From Taxillus chinensis (lineage: Eukaryota > Streptophyta > Magnoliopsida > Santalales > Loranthaceae), in contig CM042088.1 of assembly GCA_023512835.1 (NCBI GenBank), forward strand, positions 5,572,078 through 5,636,077: DNA of 64,000 bases, written 5' to 3'. Positions 32,174 to 43,739 of the stretch are shown piece by piece; position 1 is the first letter of the stretch, and each line of letters opens with the position of its first letter. The position numbers were made by a program, and so were the translations under genes. The notes beneath the pieces are model-generated. The model saw only the letters and a program-made list of their open reading frames with translations, searched no databases and was not told where the DNA came from.

Positions 32174-34506
32174 TGCATTCCAGAGATGCTCCTGAAAGAC
32201 AACAGTTTACACTTTTGGTGCCCAAACTTGTTTCGGGCGGTTAGTAAGAGCAGCATTAATGTCAACAGTTCCGGATTTGATTTTGCTAGGACTTTTAGCT
32301 CTCTAAGTTGACTTTAGCTTGTTAGTTTCAACTGCCTCTTTTATTTGGGTTTTTTTGGGAGAGACACTCCTTTGTGGTTTAGATTTTGTTTTGCTCGAAG
32401 AAACCTTTTTATTAAACTAATCTTTATTGGTTCGAATTTGATTACAAAGCCAGTTATCAGATAAACTCCAACATTCATAGTGATAATGACCCATTTCCCT
32501 ACAGATGGAACAAACACTATAATGTGAAGTACAAACAGGGGATACGGTCTCTTAGATTTTACAGACTTTTCTACTGTTCCCTATGGCCTAATCCATTGCG
32601 TTTGGGTGACGTGCTCTTGGCCCTAGATGCGTCGGCCTTAGCCTTTTCTTTTTTTTTGGGTGCTACGGTTTTGGCTTTAAGCTGCAGCGGCCTTCCCTTC
32701 ATCATTAGTTACGGGTGCTCTCGCTTCGGGAAGTGCGAATGGCCTCAACTCCTCAGTCATAAACTATGGTGCCACCTGAAATGAAACCATCCAACGGTTT
32801 AGATGTACTAACAGGATATAAGATGGTTAGTTTAGGAGTGAAATTCGGAGGGCACTCAGTAGCTTAAGCTATGGAAGTCGATGGTTCGGAACCTAGGCTA
32901 GGTTTGACTCGGATGTTGTCAGGATCAGTCCTAAAGGTAGAGGCTATTTCCCCGGATTTTAGCCACTTACGATTTATTTCCCTTTCCTGTTCCAGTTCAT
33001 TTTCGAGTTGTTTCACAATAACTTTTAGGCCCGTTAGGTTGGTATTTAACAGATGATTTTCAGCTCTTAGATCATGATACCAAGCCTCTTTTCCTCTGAA
33101 GTCAGCTATGTCCTTTTCAAGTCTAGTGATAGTAAATTCAGGGTGTTTATTCTAACTTTCCACATCTTTGTACATTTGAGTAATTATTTGTCTCTCATTC
33201 TTTTCATGATCACGTTCACTAATAAGAGATTCTAATTGACTCATGAGCTCAGAGATAGAAGGTACCACAGTATTTGCCATGAGGCAGACGTTCGGCTTAG
33301 GAGTTGGCTCATCATCCGAGGATTCCTCCTCTTCTTCTGAGCCACTGATGTATTTTGTCACGAACGCCTTCCTCTTGTTCTTGCTGTTGTCTGAGGTGGA
33401 GCGGCGAGGAGTTACCTTGTCACTTTTCTCGGCCACTTTTGATTTGGATCTGCATTCCTTGGCCCAATGACCGGTTTTCCCATAGTTGTAGCATTCCTGG
33501 GAACTGGACTCCGGTCTCTCCTTCCTTTGAAAAGATGATGATGAGCGTCTCCTGAATCGTTTTCTACTTTTCCGTAGGAATCGCTCAAAGGATTTGACGA
33601 GAAGAGCTATCTCCTCCTCCTCATCAGAGTCAGAATTCTCGGACACGTCCGTATCATCATTCCGCAGTATGTTTAAACATTCCATAGCTTTGAGAGCTAC
33701 CCCCTTTTCTTTCCGAGCTATTTTCTCATCCCGGTCAGAGTACTTAAACCTGACTTCGTGAGTCCATGGCTCTCCATATAGTTCTTCAAGGGGAACATAC
33801 CGCAGTTTTTGTCTAATTGCATCTGGAGTTGTTTGGAGTAGTATCGATCCGGCAAGGAGCGAAAGAACTTGTCATTGATCCGAGATTGAGAATAATGCTC
33901 ATTGTGAGTCTTGACTCAAGAATGAGCTTGCCGAATCTCCGATAGATACTTTCGAGTGATTCGCCTGGTTTATGATTGAAACTCTCAAAGTTCTGCCTGA
34001 GAATACATATCACGGTTGCATTTGGGACCGACTCCCCTCATAGAGGATTGTCGGTTTATCCCAAAACTTTCTTTGTCGTCGTGCAGCCCTGGACGTCCGT
34101 GAAAGCCTCGGAATCCAAAGATGATGTAACATAAGCCAAAGCCTTTTCACTAGCGCCCCGCCAGGCTCTTTCATCGTTGGTAAGTTCAAGATCCGTCTTT
34201 GGCCTCCTAACTCCATGTTCTCCGATAGTCATCGGAATTGGAATCTCCTGATGAAGACATGGCCACATGAGATGATCATGGCATACCATAAACATCTTCA
34301 TGCAAGCTTTCCACTGGGAGAAAAGGTCAGGTGTGAATTTGGGCGGTTTCGTCGAGTAAAAACCAGAACTCCGTGGTTGAGGAGCGGCGGCAGCAGCAGG
34401 TTGAGGTGGGTCGACGTTTTTCACCGTCGCTTCGATTTGGGATGGGCTCTTGTGCACCTCCGGAGTTAAGGCGAGTGTTGAATAGCATACTGCTTTCTTC
34501 GGCCAT
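32174..34506 (-). pseudogene. Element C gag
   Basis: Start at ATG 34506, the same site as in B and D. The capsid region includes KPPKFTPDLFSQW. Frameshifts near 34060 and 33800 lead into the 33685-33152 frame with CYNYGKTGHWAKEC, where the second knuckle Cys has become Tyr. Then follows a coiled region (about 33150-32900) and a basic Lys/Ala-rich segment. A second, intact CX2CX4HX4C knuckle, CSICREMGHYHYEC, lies at about 32475-32516. Gag packages element RNA. This copy cannot make a full-length product. Confidence 0.8.
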
Positions 34507-34552
34507 TGCTTAGAGTAAAAGAGTGGGATCTCTACTTTTGAACAAATAGACT

Positions 34553-34564
34553 GCTCTGACACCA
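34553..34564 (-). promoter_or_regulatory. Element C primer binding site
   Basis: The minus strand reads TGGTGTCAGAGC two bases after the LTR. It has one change from the initiator-Met tRNA complement TGGTATCAGAGC. Confidence 0.8.
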
Positions 34565-34566
34565 CT

Positions 34567-35283
34567 TGATGGTCCCTTGGAGCGTAGAGGGGGGGTGAAT
34601 AGGCTCTTATCGAAACTCTTTTGATCTCTTAAGGCACTACACTAATCTAGTCAAGTGATAGAATCACTGCGGAAGATAACCAGATAGTGAAAGTATTTTG
34701 TTTTATTATCAAGAGATAAATACAACAAAATAGAAGCAAGACTCTCTTACACTCTGTTTACAAAGGGATTCACACACTAGCCTAGATTATCTCTTTGAGC
34801 TCTTGTGCATACACAGGTTATTCAGGCTCGTTCGCACACATACGCACTCCTTCACAAATGTACAAGTATGAATATTTATAGAAACATTCCTAAGAGACAA
34901 CCTTGGAACTTGTAGTTCCGGAATGCGTTCAGCACTAACTATTCCTCGGTAATCTCTCTACCTTGACTGCTGCGGTTTGTGGAGCTCAAGATCTTGGGTT
35001 TGAAGAGTATAAGTGCCTTGTGAGTTCCCAAATATAATTGAGGTTGTGTCCACATATCTGGGTGATCCACGTGTAAGATTCTTCAGGTTCTTAATGAGTT
35101 TGTCTTACATCGGGACACCACGAGCTGATAACTTTAAATGCGGTAGTTTGAAGTAGCATCTTCTTGATCCGGTGTAATTTTCCTTACTCCGTTGCTAATA
35201 AAGCTCGGAACCTTACTCCGTGTCAGTGGTTGCTTACTCCGTATCTATTAGGTACTGGAATCCTTAGTCCGTGTCAGTGCTTC
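34567..35283 (-). repeat. Element C 5' LTR, left segment
   Basis: TGATGGTCCC at 34567 marks the LTR end next to the PBS. The LTR runs to the GCTTC target site of element B and resumes at 44125 after it. Both segments together give an LTR of about 1.3 kb. Confidence 0.85.
35279..35283 (+). repeat. Left target-site duplication of element B (GCTTC)
   Basis: GCTTC before TGTTGGATC is repeated exactly at 44125-44129 after the 3' LTR. Both lie inside the element C LTR, whose sequence is continuous across the insertion. Confidence 0.9.
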
Positions 35284-36356
35284 TGTTGGATCAAACCCAG
35301 AATTTGGATAATGCTAATAAAGCCTTATGTAATTTGATCTGAGATCTTTTGTGTTTATTTGATTGTTGCAGAAGATGTGTTATTAATCCGGTGATACACT
35401 CGTGAGAGCAAAGCTAAGGACAAGATACATAATCCTGATCTGGACAAGAGTGAGTGTCGTCAAACACTTGGTAAATAACCAAGTCACCAATACATACGGA
35501 ACAAGGAACATTCGTGCGGACTAAGTCAAATTGACGCTAAGTAAGAGTCTTGGTTTACAAGGTCGCACGATGTAAAAGAAGACACGGAGTAAGGCATCCG
35601 AGTCTTCCATACATGCGGAGTAAGGAAGTACAAATGCGGAATAAGGACCCAAGTCTTTATTAGACACGGAGTAAGGAAATTAGATGCGGAGTAAGGAATC
35701 CGGACAACTTACTCATACGGAGTAAGGAAGCGCTAGTACGGAGTAAGCACTCCGATCCCTTAGACTCGCCCGGAGTAAGGAACTTACATACGAAGTAAGG
35801 AATTTACACACGGAGTAAGGAACTTACATGCAGAGTAAGGAAGCACTGATACGGTAAGTCATCCAACTTTTCAAGACTCGCCCGGAGTAAGGAACTTACA
35901 TACGGAGTAAGGAATTTACATACGGAGTAAGGAACTTACATGCGGAGTAAGGAAGCGCTGACACGGACTAAGGATTCTAGTACCAAATAGATACGGAGTA
36001 AGCAATCACTAACACGGAGTAAGGTTCCGAGCCTCATTAGCTACGGAGTAAGGAAAATTACATCGGACCAAGAAGATACTGCTTCAACTCAACCGCATTT
36101 AAAGTTATCAGCTCGTGGCGTCCCGATGTAAGACAAATTTATTGAGAACCTGAAGAATCTTACACGTGGATCATCCGGATATGTGGACACAACCTTAATT
36201 ATATTTGGGAACTCACAAAGACACTTATACTCTTCAAACCCAAGATCGTGAGCTTCACAATCCACAGCAGTCAAGGCAAAGAGATTACCGAGTGATAGTT
36301 AGTGCTGAACGCATTCCGGAACTACAAGTTCCAAGGTTGTCTCTTAGGAATGTTTG

Positions 36357-36363
36357 TATAAAT
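36357..36363 (+). promoter_or_regulatory. Element B LTR TATA box
   Basis: TATAAAT in 'gtttgtataaatattcat', about 300 bp downstream of the repeated-motif cluster and 180 bp before the AATAAA signal. The same box occurs in the C LTRs, and a TATATATA variant occurs in D. Confidence 0.6.
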
Positions 36364-36536
36364 ATTCATAATTGTATATTTGTAAAAAGTGAGCGCGTGT
36401 GTGAATTTGTAAGCAAAGATTAACCCTGTGTATGCACAAGTGTTTTTGAGAGAATGAATTTGGCTAGTGTGTGAGTTCATTTGTAAACAGAGTGTAAGGG
36501 AGTCTTGCTTCTATTTCGTTGTATTTATCTTGTGAT

Positions 36537-36542
36537 AATAAA
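36537..36542 (+). terminator. Element B LTR polyadenylation signal
   Basis: AATAAA within GATAATAAAACAAAATA, located downstream of the TATA box and upstream of the LTR end. This is the expected place for the 3' end of R. Confidence 0.55.
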
Positions 36543-36680
36543 ACAAAATATTTCCACTATCTAGTTATCTTCCGCAGTGATTTCATCACTTAACTAGATA
36601 AGTGTTTGTGTCTTAAAAAAAAGAAAAGAGTTTCGATAAGAGCCTATTCACCCCCCTCTAGGCTCCAAGGGACCATCAAG

Positions 36681-36692
36681 TGGTATCAGAGC
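36681..36692 (+). promoter_or_regulatory. Element B primer binding site
   Basis: TGGTATCAGAGC, the unmutated complement of the initiator-Met tRNA 3' end, two bases after the 5' LTR. Confidence 0.88.
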
Positions 36693-36739
36693 AAGTTCTA
36701 TTTGTTCTAAGTAGAGATCCCACTCTTTCAATCTCAGAA

Positions 36740-39084
36740 ATGGCCGAAGAAAGTAGTATGCTATTCAACACTCGCCTTAACTCCGGAGGTGCACAGGAGC
36801 CCATCCCAAATCGAAGCGGCAGTGAAAATGTCGACCCACCTCAACCTGTTGCTGCCACTGCTTCTCAACCACGGAGTTCTGGCTTTACTCTGACGAAACC
36901 GCCCAAATTCACACCTGACCTTTTCTCCCAGTGGAAAGCTCGCATGAAGATGTTTATGGTATGCCATGATCATCTTATGTGGCCATGTCTTCATCAGGAG
37001 ATTCCAATTCCGATGACTATCGGAGAACATGGAGTTAGGAGACCAAAGACAGATGCTGAACTTACCAACAATGAAAGAGCCCTGGCAGGCGCTAGTGAAA
37101 AGGCTCGGCTTATGTTACATCGTCTTTGGATTCCGAGGCTTTCACGGACATCCAGGGCCGTACGACAAGCAAAGCCGTTTGGGACAAACCGACAATCCTC
37201 TATGAGGGGAGTTAGTCCCGGATGCGAACGTGATCTGTACTCTCAGACAGAACTTTGAGAGTTTCAATCATAAACCGGGCAAATCACTCGAAAGCATCTA
37301 TCGGAGATTCGGCAAGCTCATTCTTGAGCTGAAGACTGTCAATGAGCACTATTTTCAATCCCAGATCAATGACAAGTTCTTTCGCTCCTTGCCGGATCGC
37401 TACTACTCCAAACAACTCCAGATGCAATTAGACAAGAACTGGCAGTATGTTCCCCTTGAAGAACTATATGGAGAGCTACGGACTCACGAAGTCAGGTTTA
37501 AGTACTCTGACCGGGATGAGAAAATAGCTCGGAAAGAAAAGGGGGTAGCTCTCAAAGCTACAGAATGTCTAAACATACTGAGGAATGATGATACGGACGT
37601 GTCCAAGAATTCTGATTCCGACGAGGAGGAGGAGATAGCACTTCTTGTCAAATCCTTTGAGCGATTCCTACGGAAAAGTAGAAAAGGGTTCAGGAGACGC
37701 TCATCATCATCTTTCCAAAGGAAGGAGCGACCGGAGTCTAGTTCCCCGGAATGCTTTAACTATGGGAAAACCGGTCACTGGGCCAAGGAATGCAGGTCCA
37801 AATCAAAAGTGGCCGAGAAAAGTGACAAGGTAACTCCTCACCGCTCCACCTCAGACAACAGCAAGAACAAGAGGAAGGCGCTCGTGACAAAATACATGAG
37901 TGGCTCGGAAGAAGAGGAGGAATCCTCGGATGATGAGCCAACCACTAAGCCGAACGTCTGCCTCATGGCAAATACCGAGGTACCTTCTATCTTCGAGCTC
38001 CTGAGTAAATTAGAATCTCTTACTACCGCATGTGATCATGAAAAGAATGAGAGACTAATAATTACTCAAATGTACAAAGATATGGAAAGTCGAATAAACG
38101 TCTTGAATTTACTATTAATAGACTCGAAAAGGACATCACCGACTTCAGAGGAAAAGAAGCTTGGTATCACGATCTAAGAGCTGAAAATCATTTGTTAAAT
38201 ACCAATCTCTCAGGCCTAAAAGTTATAGTAAAAAGACTCGAAAATGAACTGGAACAGGAAAAGGAAATAAATCATAAGTGGCTAAAATCCGGGGAAATAG
38301 CCTCTACCTTTTAGGACCGATCCTGACGACGTCCGAGTCAAACCTGGCCTAGGTTCCGAGTCATCAACATCCATTGCTCAAGCTACTGAGTGTCCTCCGG
38401 ATTTCACTCCTAAACTAACCAACTTATATCCTATTAGTACATCTAAACCGTTGGATGGTTTCATTTCAGGTGGCACCATAGTTTATGATTGTGGAGTCGA
38501 GGTCATTCATCGCACTTCCCGAAGCGTAACACCCGTAACTAAAGATGAAGGGAAGGCTACCGCAGTTAAAGCCAAAATCGTATCACCGAAAAAGAAAGAC
38601 AAGGCTAAGGCCGATGCATCTAGGGCCAAGAGCGCGTCACCCAAACGCAATGGATTAGGCCACAGGGAACAGTAGAAAGTCTCAGAAAATCTAAGAGACC
38701 CGTATCCCCTGTTTGTACTTCACATTATAGTGTCTGTTCCATCTGTAGGGAAATAGGTCATTATCACTATGAATGTTGGAGTTTATCTGATAACTAGCTT
38801 TGTAATCAATTTCATATCAATAAAGATCAGTTAAACAAAAAGGGTTCTTCGAGCAAAACAAAATCTAAAACTTGAAGGAGTATCTCTCCCAAGAAAACCC
38901 AAATAAAAGAGGTAGCTGAAACTAACAAGCTAAAGTCAACTTGGAGAGCTAAAAGTCCTAGCAAAATCAAATCCGTAAATGTTGACAATAATGTCTGCTC
39001 TCTCTAACCGCCTGAAACAAGTTTGGGCACCAAAAGTGTAAACCGTTGTCTTTCAGGAGCATCTCTGGAATGCATTGCCGGATC
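36740..39084 (+). pseudogene. Element B gag
   Basis: ATG 36740 (MAEESSMLFNTRL). The frame stays open to about residue 120, then a single-base loss near 37100 shifts it. The frame 37230-38177 continues with SLESIYRRFGKLILEL, YVPLEELYGELRTHEVRF, an acidic stretch, and CFNYGKTGHWAKEC (a knuckle with its second Cys replaced by Tyr). A coil follows near 38050-38300. A Lys-rich segment ends in a stop near 38673. The second knuckle, CSICREIGHYHYEC (about 38734-38775), is intact. Three frames are needed to follow the homology. Confidence 0.8.
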
Positions 39085-39540
39085 ACTTGAAGTTAAAGAT
39101 CAATAAAAGCAAGTGGATCCTTGATAGTGGATGCTCCTGGACATATGACGGGTGATCAGACTCTGCTTGTAGAAGTTAATGATAAACAAGGTCCATCCGT
39201 TTCATATGGCGACAACAGCAAAGGTAAGACTGTCGGGTATGGCACCTTAACTAACGACTATGTATCAATCACTAGAGTTGCACTAGTTGAAGGTTTAAAG
39301 CATAATTTGCTAAGTGTCAGTAATTTATGTGACAAAGGATTTCTTGTTTCCTTTTTGTCCAACACCCGTACAGAAGAGAAAACTTATCCGGAGAAGTTAA
39401 GTTATCCGGATCAAGAGATGGGGACATTTACTCGGTGGTCTTAAGAAATAATTCTTCGACCCTGTATGCTTCCTCACTAAAGCATCGATGAAGACAGTTG
39501 GCTATGGCACAAGCGATGCGCACATTTAAACTTTAAGACT
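39085..39540 (+). pseudogene. Element B aspartic protease
   Basis: Homologous to the C protease. The active-site region is damaged: ILDSG is followed by a frameshift at about 39130 (GCTCCTGGACATATGAC), so the DSGC and HMTGD halves lie in different frames. VALVEGLKHNLLSVSNLCDKG is intact. The frame shifts again near 39390. Confidence 0.75.
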
Positions 39541-40620
39541 TTGTCTAAATTAGCGTCACTTGATTTTGTCACTGGTCTACCTAAACTCAAGTTCTCCAGA
39601 GACTCTCTCTGTCGAGAATGCCAACTGGGCAAACAGACCAAAGATAGCTTTAAGAGCAAATCAGTTAATTCAATAACTGCTCCTCTACAACTTCTTCATA
39701 TGGACCTATGTGGTCCTATATCTGTTCCGTCACTAGCCAGGTGCGAGATATACCCTAGTGGTTATCGATGATTTCACCAGGATACACATGGGTGATGTTC
39801 CTGAAATCAAAGGATCAAACTTTTGAGCATCTAGTAAATCTCTTCAACTGGATAAGCAACTCACAAGGACTGAGCATAAAGTGCATCAGGAGTGATCATG
39901 GTACAGAATTTGATTTTTCAGAAATGAGATCATATTGTTCTGAACAGGGCATACAACATGACTTCTTTGCTCCCAGAACTCCACAACAAAATGGAGTAGC
40001 TGAGCGCAAGAATCGTACTTTAGTTGAAGCTAGTAGATCCATGTTAGCGGGGGCAACGCTTCCTCTCAGTCTATGGGTTGAAGCTGTGTCTACTGCCTGC
40101 TATGTTCAGAACAGAATTCTAATAAATAAATCTACCATGAAAACACCCTATGAGATGTGGAGAGGACGAAAACCTTCAATTTCACATTTCGGAGCTTTTG
40201 GGTGTACTTGCTATATATTGATAAATGGCAAAGAGACCCGGAATAAATTTGAACCAAAATCTGATGATAGGATTTTTGTCGGGTACTCATTACATAGCAA
40301 GGCTTATCGGGTCTTCAATAGAAAACTTTTCAAAGTTGAAGAATCTATCCATGTGACTTTTGATGAAGCTAACCTTGATTGGTCAAAAGTTGGTTCTTCA
40401 AGTTCTAATGTGCAGGTCATGGACAGCAACGTCGATTATTCAAAGTTTATGAATGTTCCTGTTACACATCTTGACCAACCACGTGGCATCAGCGAAGCAC
40501 AAAGAAATTATATGGATGATGCTATGGATGACTCGGACTACGGACTACCATTTAGCTCCGGATATACTCTTACGGATACCCAAAATTCGGAGCACCTTCA
40601 AGTCCGTCCGGACTAGTTAA
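39541..40620 (+). pseudogene. Element B integrase
   Basis: Zinc-region CRECQLGKQTK and the LLHMDLCG Asp lie in the frame 39541-39771. A frameshift near 39740-39770 moves to 39768-40616 with the IRSDHGTEF Asp, VAERKNRTL Glu, and the [19 protein letters not shown]-terminal region. All three catalytic residues are therefore present but in two frames. The frame stops at TAG 40617 within the variable linker. Confidence 0.85.
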
Positions 40621-40786
40621 CACTGAAAGTTCAACCGTACCTCTCAATACGGAAACATCTAGTCTGGATGAAGCTCAACCAGCGGGTACAACTGAACCAC
40701 CTAATCTGGAAGAGCTTCAAATTGTTCAAGATCATCCATCACATGCACAGAATTACAGATGGACTCGAAACCATCCCTCAAATCAA

Positions 40787-41841
40787 GTGATTGGTGATCC
40801 TACTTTTGGTGTAAGAACAAGAGCAGCCACCTCCAACATGAGTCTTTACTCGTGTTTTCTATCTCAAATAGAACCAAAGGTGGTAGATGAAGCTCTTCAA
40901 GATTCGAATTGGATAGAAGCCAAGCAAGAAGAGTTGAATCAATTTAAGAGAAATAATGTGTGGACCTTAGTACCAAGGCCTAAGTCTCAGCAAGTCATTG
41001 GCGTTAAATGGGTGTTCCGGAACAAGCTTGATACGGATGGAATAGTAATCCGGAACAAAGCCAGACTGGTAGCCAAAGGATATCGTCAAGAAGAAGGAAT
41101 AGGTTATGATGAGACCTTTGCTCCGATAGCAAGACTTGAGGCAATCCGAATGTTTCTGGCGTATGCTTCATATGAAAACTTCATAGTTTATCAAATGGAC
41201 GTCAAGAGCGCATTCCTGAATGGAGATCTTCAAGAGGAGGTATACGTTGAACAACCTCCCGGCTTCATTGAATCTAAGGCAGGACATCTTGTCTACAAGC
41301 TTCGGAAAGCTTTATATGGTTTGAAGCAAGCTCCAAGAGCCTGGTACGACACACTGTCAGAATTCCTACTTGCTCACAACTTCCAAAAAGGGAAGATAGA
41401 CACCACCCTATTTCTACGAAAAGAGAAAGGACACACTCGATCGTACAAATATACGTGGATGATATCATTTTCGGATCAACAAATCCGAAGCTTTGTGAAG
41501 AGTTTGCTAAGTTGATGACAGGCAAGTTTGAGATGAGCATGATGGGAGAACTGTCCTACTTCCTTGGAATAGAAGTTAAACAATTAAAGGAAGGAATCTT
41601 CATTAATCAAGCTGAGTACACTCGCGATCTTATTAAGAAGTTTGGTATGGAAGGTTCATCTCCCGTCAAAACTCCCATGCCTGTCAGTGCCAAGTTAGAT
41701 CCAGATGTTGACGGCATATCGAAGAATGTGACTGACTACAGAGGGATGATCGGATCCTTGCTGTATCTTACAGCAAGTCGCCCAGACATTATGTTTGCAA
41801 CTTGCATCTGTGCACGATACCAGGCGAATCCCAAGGAATAG
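40787..41841 (+). pseudogene. Element B reverse transcriptase
   Basis: Carries [54 protein letters not shown] and [14 protein letters not shown]. One base is missing upstream of YVDD compared with D, so [10 protein letters not shown] is read in the frame starting 41455. That frame continues through SYFLGIEVKQL and RPDIMFATCICARY and ends at TAG 41839-41841 after NPKE. Three bases later, in the same frame, comes the ATG of the truncated ORF2. RNase H is absent. Confidence 0.85.
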
Positions 41842-41844
41842 AAA

Positions 41845-42912
41845 ATGGATCTCGTCGCCTCGTCTGTCCATTCATTGTCTACCTCCTTCGCGGACCTGGT
41901 GCACACGATGGCTCGTCCTCCCATTGCTTCCCGGCGATCTGCCAAACCGGGGGAGAAAGTGTCATCTGATCCTTCTGCACCACAACCATCTACTCGGACT
42001 GAGAAGCGGCCTGCCACTTCAGTGCTTCAGGGAGTTCAAATTCCCAAACGAAGCCGCTTCTCTCAACCAAGCTCCTCTACTGCAGCTCCAGCTCCTCCTC
42101 CATCCTCCTCACCCGCAGCCGACACCTTCCTCCCATCATATGCGGCGTTTGACCCTTCTGATGCAGATGGAAGTGTTCGCAAAGCAATGAAGTCCTATGC
42201 AGCGTCTTTTGCTGAGAGAAGATGTCTTTCTGAAATGTACCCTTTCTCCCCGGATGACATTCAGACTCTTTGTTCGGAGAAAGGACTGTTTACTACAGAA
42301 GACATTGACAACTTCTCGAGGGCTGCTAAAATAGAGATGAGGTTGTTTCCATCTCTATACAAGGACGGGCACTTGTTTGAAGTTCTGCCGTGTTGGAATG
42401 AAGGCTATCTTCCTAGTGTGGATCTAATTCAGTCCTTCATCGACGGAACTGCTGAGGATAGCAAGCCATGGAAAACTCTCTCAACTATCCTCATTCCGTA
42501 CCGGATCATGTCGCCACACTTCATGATGGTTGTCTTCATGATTCAATCCAAGCAAATGATTCTCATTGATTCTCATCAGATAGTGGAGCACTTTGTAAAA
42601 AAGAATCAATGGGAACCACTGTGTCTCAGGCTGACTGAAGCTGTGAAGAAAGGCGGTTTATATGAAGAGTTGGGTATCACACCCTTGGGTCCAACTGAGA
42701 AGTTGAAGGCGACATTCCGGGGCAAGAAGCAAGTGCCACAACAGCCAGATGGAGATAGCTGCGGAGCCTTTGTCTGTTACTTCATCAAGTCATTTTTGAC
42801 TGTGGACAAATCGTGGAGCCAACACACTACTTATATGATGAAACAGACAATGGAGCTTAGAAAGAAGGCAGCAACTATGATCTTCAAGTATAGTAAGCCT
42901 TATGTACCTTAG
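41845..42912 (+). CDS. Element B ORF2 C-terminal half: Ulp1/SENP-like (C48) cysteine protease
   Basis: An uninterrupted 355-codon frame. Residues 1-25 correspond to the end of the coil in D. Residues 26-110 are Ser/Pro-rich with a KRPATS...PKRSRF basic patch (54-72), which looks like a bipartite nuclear-localisation signal. From about 110 to the end is an Ulp1-like domain: His225 (SPHFMMVVF), Asp242 (MILIDSHQ), Gln299 or Gln300, and Cys306 in QQPDGDSCGAF, followed by FIKSFL. The His-Asp-Gln-Cys order and the QxDGxSCG motif define peptidase family C48, which removes SUMO or related modifiers from proteins. Host C48 enzymes usually have a Trp after the His (HW), whereas here it is Phe. The ATG at 41845 is simply the first Met after the RT stop. 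In D the frame starts about 1.7 kb upstream, so this may be an N-terminally truncated protein. Substrate unknown. Confidence 0.75.
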   Translation: MDLVASSVHSLSTSFADLVHTMARPPIASRRSAKPGEKVSSDPSAPQPSTRTEKRPATSVLQGVQIPKRSRFSQPSSSTAAPAPPPSSSPAADTFLPSYAAFDPSDADGSVRKAMKSYAASFAERRCLSEMYPFSPDDIQTLCSEKGLFTTEDIDNFSRAAKIEMRLFPSLYKDGHLFEVLPCWNEGYLPSVDLIQSFIDGTAEDSKPWKTLSTILIPYRIMSPHFMMVVFMIQSKQMILIDSHQIVEHFVKKNQWEPLCLRLTEAVKKGGLYEELGITPLGPTEKLKATFRGKKQVPQQPDGDSCGAFVCYFIKSFLTVDKSWSQHTTYMMKQTMELRKKAATMIFKYSKPYVP

Positions 42913-43042
42913 TGAAAATCTTGTATTACGGCTGAATTGTACTAAGTTGCTGTTAAATGAAATTGGTTGTGATGTGTATTCTGTATGTTATCTTTTTGCA
43001 CTGCTTACAAGATCAGATTACAAAGGGTTTGGGCATATCCAT

Positions 43043-43055
43043 AATTGGGGGAGAT
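43043..43055 (+). promoter_or_regulatory. Element B polypurine tract
   Basis: AATTGGGGGAGAT directly precedes the 3' LTR and is identical to the D and C tracts. Confidence 0.8.
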
Positions 43056-43688
43056 TGTTGGATCAAACCCAGAATTTGGATAATGCTAATAAAGCCTTAT
43101 GTAATTTGATCTGAGATCTTTTGTGTTTATTCGATTGTTGCAGAAGATGTGTTATTAATCCGGTGATACACTCGTGAGAGCAAAGCTAAGGACAGGATAC
43201 ATAATCCTGATCCGGACAAGAGTAAGTGTCGTCAAACACTTGGTAAATAACCAAGTCACCACTACATACGGAACAAGGAACATTCGTGCGGACTAAGTCA
43301 AATTGACGCTAAGTAAAAGTCTTGGTTTACAAGGTCGTACGAAGTAAAAGAAGACACAGAGTAAGGCATCCGAGTCTTCCATACATGCGGAGTAAGGAAG
43401 TACAAATGCGGAATAAGGACCCGAGTCTTTATTAGACCCGAGAGATTACCGAGGGATACCAATAGTCGAGTAAGCAAGTGCGACGGAGTAAGGTTCGAGC
43501 CATTCTACGGATAAAAAATTAATTAAAAAAAAAAATTTTCCTCCCCACCCACCCATATAAATTTATTTCTCCCCCCCCCCCCAAAAAAAAAAAAATTTAT
43601 AAAAAAAAAAAAAAAATCTCCCCCCCCCCCCCCCCCTCAACCCCCCCCCCCAAATTTTTTTTAAAAAACAAAAACCCCCCCCCCCCCC

Positions 43689-43739
<51 letters not shown>

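Larger units (their letters stand above)
35284..36678 (+). repeat. Element B 5' LTR
   Basis: 1395 bp, the most complete LTR of the family in this window. The CGGAGTAAGG cluster spans about 35580-36050, TATAAAT lies at 36357-36363 and AATAAA at 36537-36542. The last two bracket the probable R region. It ends ACCATCA two bases before the primer site. Confidence 0.88.
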
